From CAYQDF01 sp964416175 (GTDB taxonomy: Bacteria; Chloroflexota; Anaerolineae; Anaerolineales; UBA4823), in NCBI GenBank assembly GCA_964416175.1, contig CAYQDF010000128.1, positions 1 through 8,535 of the forward strand: DNA of 8,535 nucleotides. The letters run 5' to 3'. Of this stretch, positions 6,760-8,535 are shown in pieces. A program made the translations under genes and the position numbers. The number at the start of each line of letters is the position of its first letter. Positions within the stretch are counted from its first letter, which is position 1. A model generated the notes under the pieces. It worked only from the letters and a program-made list of their open reading frames with translations, was not told the origin of the DNA and searched no databases.

Positions 6760-7740
6760 ATGCAGACTGATCTCAGAAGACGAGACCTGATTGGGGACCT
6801 CGATTTCAGCAAGGAGGAGGTCGAGACTGTCCTGGAGGTAGCCTTCGATCTCAAACGCAAACGCGCGCTCGGTGAACCTCACCCTTACCTGCGTGACAAG
6901 GTGCTGGCAATGCTATTTTTCTTCTCCAGCACCCGCACGCGGGGTTCCTTCGAGGCCGGAATGGCGCAGCTCGGTGGACATGCAGCATTTATCGAATCGA
7001 AAACCACCCAGATCGCTCACGGCGATACGCCGAAGGAAATCGGAGAGATTTTCGGGCGGTACTTCGATGGCATTGCTATCCGGCACGTGGACTGGGGGGT
7101 GGGGAACGGTTACCTCGACGCGGTGGCTGAAGCTGCGAGAGTGCCAGTCTTGAACATGCAGTGCGATATCTACCATCCGTTCCAGATATTGGCCGACTTG
7201 ATGACGATCCTCGAAAAGAAAGGGCGGGACCTCCGGCGAAAGAAGATGGTCGTCTCGTGGGCTTACGCCGCCTCGTATCAGAAACCCATGTCAGTGCCGC
7301 AGAGCCTGGTCTTGCAGATGCCGCGCTTCGGGCTGGATGTTGTCCTCGCGCACCCCCCGGAGTTCAAACTGATGCCAGAGATCATGGATCAAGCGCACGA
7401 GCAAGCCAGGAAGTTTGGCACAGGATTCGAGGTGATGGACGATATGGAAAAAGCATTTAAGGATGCAGACATCGTCTACGCCAAGTCATGGGGAGCGATG
7501 GTCCATACTCCAGATCCAGAAGAAGGGGCGCGCATTATCAAGAAATACGCGCACTGGATCACGGACGAGCGCAAGATGGGATTGGCTAAGCCAGACGCCA
7601 TCTACATGCACCCTCTCCCCGCCGACAGGAACATCGAGGTTACGGATGGGGTCATGGATGGGCCAAATTCCGTCGTGTACGACGAGGCTGAGAACCGCCT
7701 GCACGTCCAGAAAGCCGTGATGGCGCTAACGATGAGATAG
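6760..7740 (+). CDS. Knotted carbamoyltransferase (YgeW/acetylornithine-type)
   Basis: A 326-residue cytosolic transcarbamylase. The carbamoyl-phosphate motif SSTRTR (56-61) and IRH with Arg108 are present. The segment SWAYAASYQKPMSVPQ (166-181) matches the loop that forms the deep trefoil knot in YgeW-type and N-acetyl/N-succinylornithine transcarbamylases. The C-terminal part, VYAKSWGA (239-246), ITDERKM (267-273), and DEAENRLHVQKA (308-319), most resembles acetylornithine transcarbamylase. E. coli YgeW is about 70 residues longer, so this is a shorter form. Two motifs are unusual: HPFQ (139-142) in place of HPCQ/HPTQ, and HPLPADR (284-290) in place of the HCLP of most ornithine-type enzymes. 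AGGAG (6748-6752) lies 7 bases before the start. With carbamate kinase directly downstream, phosphorolysis of a ureido compound to carbamoyl phosphate is the likeliest direction. Arginine biosynthesis through acetylornithine is an alternative, but no arg gene is nearby. Confidence 0.82.
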   Translation: MQTDLRRRDLIGDLDFSKEEVETVLEVAFDLKRKRALGEPHPYLRDKVLAMLFFFSSTRTRGSFEAGMAQLGGHAAFIESKTTQIAHGDTPKEIGEIFGRYFDGIAIRHVDWGVGNGYLDAVAEAARVPVLNMQCDIYHPFQILADLMTILEKKGRDLRRKKMVVSWAYAASYQKPMSVPQSLVLQMPRFGLDVVLAHPPEFKLMPEIMDQAHEQARKFGTGFEVMDDMEKAFKDADIVYAKSWGAMVHTPDPEEGARIIKKYAHWITDERKMGLAKPDAIYMHPLPADRNIEVTDGVMDGPNSVVYDEAENRLHVQKAVMALTMR

Positions 7741-7774
7741 AGGGACCATCACATTCCCTGCATGAGGAGTTGTC

Positions 7775-8535
7775 ATGTCAGAACAAAAAATTGCGGTCGT
7801 CGCTATCGGCGGCAATTCCTTGATCAAAGATAAGAATCACCAGACGGTGGAAGACCAGTACCAGGCAATCAAAGAGACCACCTATCACATTGCAGATATG
7901 ATCGAAGCTGGTTGGGAGGTCGTCATCGGGCATGGCAACGGGCCTCAGGTGGGCTTCATCCTGCGGCGATCAGAGATCGCCCACAAGGTCGAGGGGCTCC
8001 ATGAAGTGCCCCTCGACGTGTGTGGGGCTGACACCCAGGGAGCAATCGGTTACGCGTTGCAACAGACACTCCAGAACGAGCTTGCCCTGCGGGGGATCCA
8101 CAAGCCGGTTGCAACAGTGATCACTCAGGTGGTTGTTGATCGTGAAGATCCTGCATTCAAGAATCCGAGCAAGCCCATCGGGGGTTTTATGGACGAGGCG
8201 GAAGCCAGATGGAGGGCGAGCGAAATGGGATGGACGGTCGTTGAAGACGCGGGACGAGGGTGGCGGCGGGTCGTCCCGTCACCGCTCCCAAAGGAAGTCG
8301 TCGAGCTATCCGCAATCAAAACCTTAATTGCAACCGGGGCAGTCGTGATCGCGGTCGGCGGAGGCGGCATCCCGGTTGTCGACCTGGGGAACAGGCAGTA
8401 CGTTGGCACAGCCGCGGTGATCGACAAAGATTATGCGAGCAGCCTCCTCGCCCGGCTCGTCGGCGCCGATCTATTGTTGATCTCCACAGCTGTCGAGAAA
8501 GTCGCCCTCAACTTCGGAAAACCGGATCAAAAATG
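7775..8535 (+). CDS. arcC: Carbamate kinase, 3' end outside the window
   Basis: The first 253 residues of a protein that is usually about 310 long. The frame is open to the right edge, so the gene is cut by the window and not broken. It makes ATP from ADP and carbamoyl phosphate, releasing carbamate, which decays to ammonia and CO2. Family motifs: AIGGNSL (10-16), GHGNGPQVG (52-60), CGADTQGAIGY (83-93), TQVVVDREDPAFKNPSKPIG (117-136) with the phosphate-binding Lys133, EDAGRGWRRVVPSP (157-170), VGGGGIPVV (194-202), IDKDYAS with Asp217 and Lys218, and EKVALNFGKPDQK (241-253). GAGGAG (7764-7769) is 5 bases before the ATG, and the gene starts 34 bases after the knotted transcarbamylase. This order, two carbamoyltransferases then carbamate kinase, is the energy-yielding end of a fermentative ureido or carbamoyl pathway, comparable to the last steps of arginine deiminase and agmatine pathways. 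No arginine or agmatine deiminase gene is seen here. Confidence 0.95.
   Translation, partial: MSEQKIAVVAIGGNSLIKDKNHQTVEDQYQAIKETTYHIADMIEAGWEVVIGHGNGPQVGFILRRSEIAHKVEGLHEVPLDVCGADTQGAIGYALQQTLQNELALRGIHKPVATVITQVVVDREDPAFKNPSKPIGGFMDEAEARWRASEMGWTVVEDAGRGWRRVVPSPLPKEVVELSAIKTLIATGAVVIAVGGGGIPVVDLGNRQYVGTAAVIDKDYASSLLARLVGADLLLISTAVEKVALNFGKPDQK

Overview
The window looks like a stretch of a moderately GC-rich bacterial chromosome. The coding style (strong AGGAGG-type ribosome binding sites, short intergenic gaps) and the gene mix (secreted trypsin-like protease, purine deaminases, carbamoyltransferases) would suit an anaerobic Chloroflexota (Anaerolineae-like) organism. That placement is an impression from protein style, not a measured result. 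No mobile element, CRISPR array, rRNA or tRNA is visible.

Layout: bases 1-60 carry a perfect 11-bp hairpin that lies just past the end of the first gene. Bases 79-1203 (minus strand) encode a secreted V8/trypsin-type serine protease. Bases 1204-1727 are an AT-richer, divergent intergenic region. Its right end holds a consensus-like promoter bracketed by two copies of the palindrome TTGTCAGACAA. From 1728 to the right edge runs one plus-strand gene series with gaps of 32-42 bases: an 8-oxoguanine deaminase-type amidohydrolase, an adenine deaminase, a GntR/UTRA regulator, an aspartate-carbamoyltransferase-like protein, a knotted carbamoyltransferase related to the YgeW/acetylornithine group, and a carbamate kinase cut off by the window end. 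Each gene has its own ribosome binding site and no terminator is seen between them, so this is almost certainly one operon.

How the genes could work together: the two amidohydrolases would deaminate purine bases (8-oxoguanine to urate, adenine to hypoxanthine). Two carbamoyltransferases plus carbamate kinase have the logic of a fermentative ureido-group pathway: phosphorolysis of a ureido compound gives carbamoyl phosphate, and carbamate kinase turns this into ATP, ammonia and CO2. The E. coli yge/ssnA/yqeA region and the anaerobic urate-degrading clusters of gut bacteria combine similar families (SsnA-type amidohydrolase, YgeW, carbamate kinase). This window appears to be a variant with two different carbamoyltransferases. 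The first has lost residues that aspartate transcarbamylase uses to hold aspartate, and the second has unusual HPFQ and HPLP motifs. The best candidate for something undescribed is therefore a GntR-controlled purine-to-carbamoyl-phosphate energy pathway using two carbamoyltransferases of unknown acceptor specificity.
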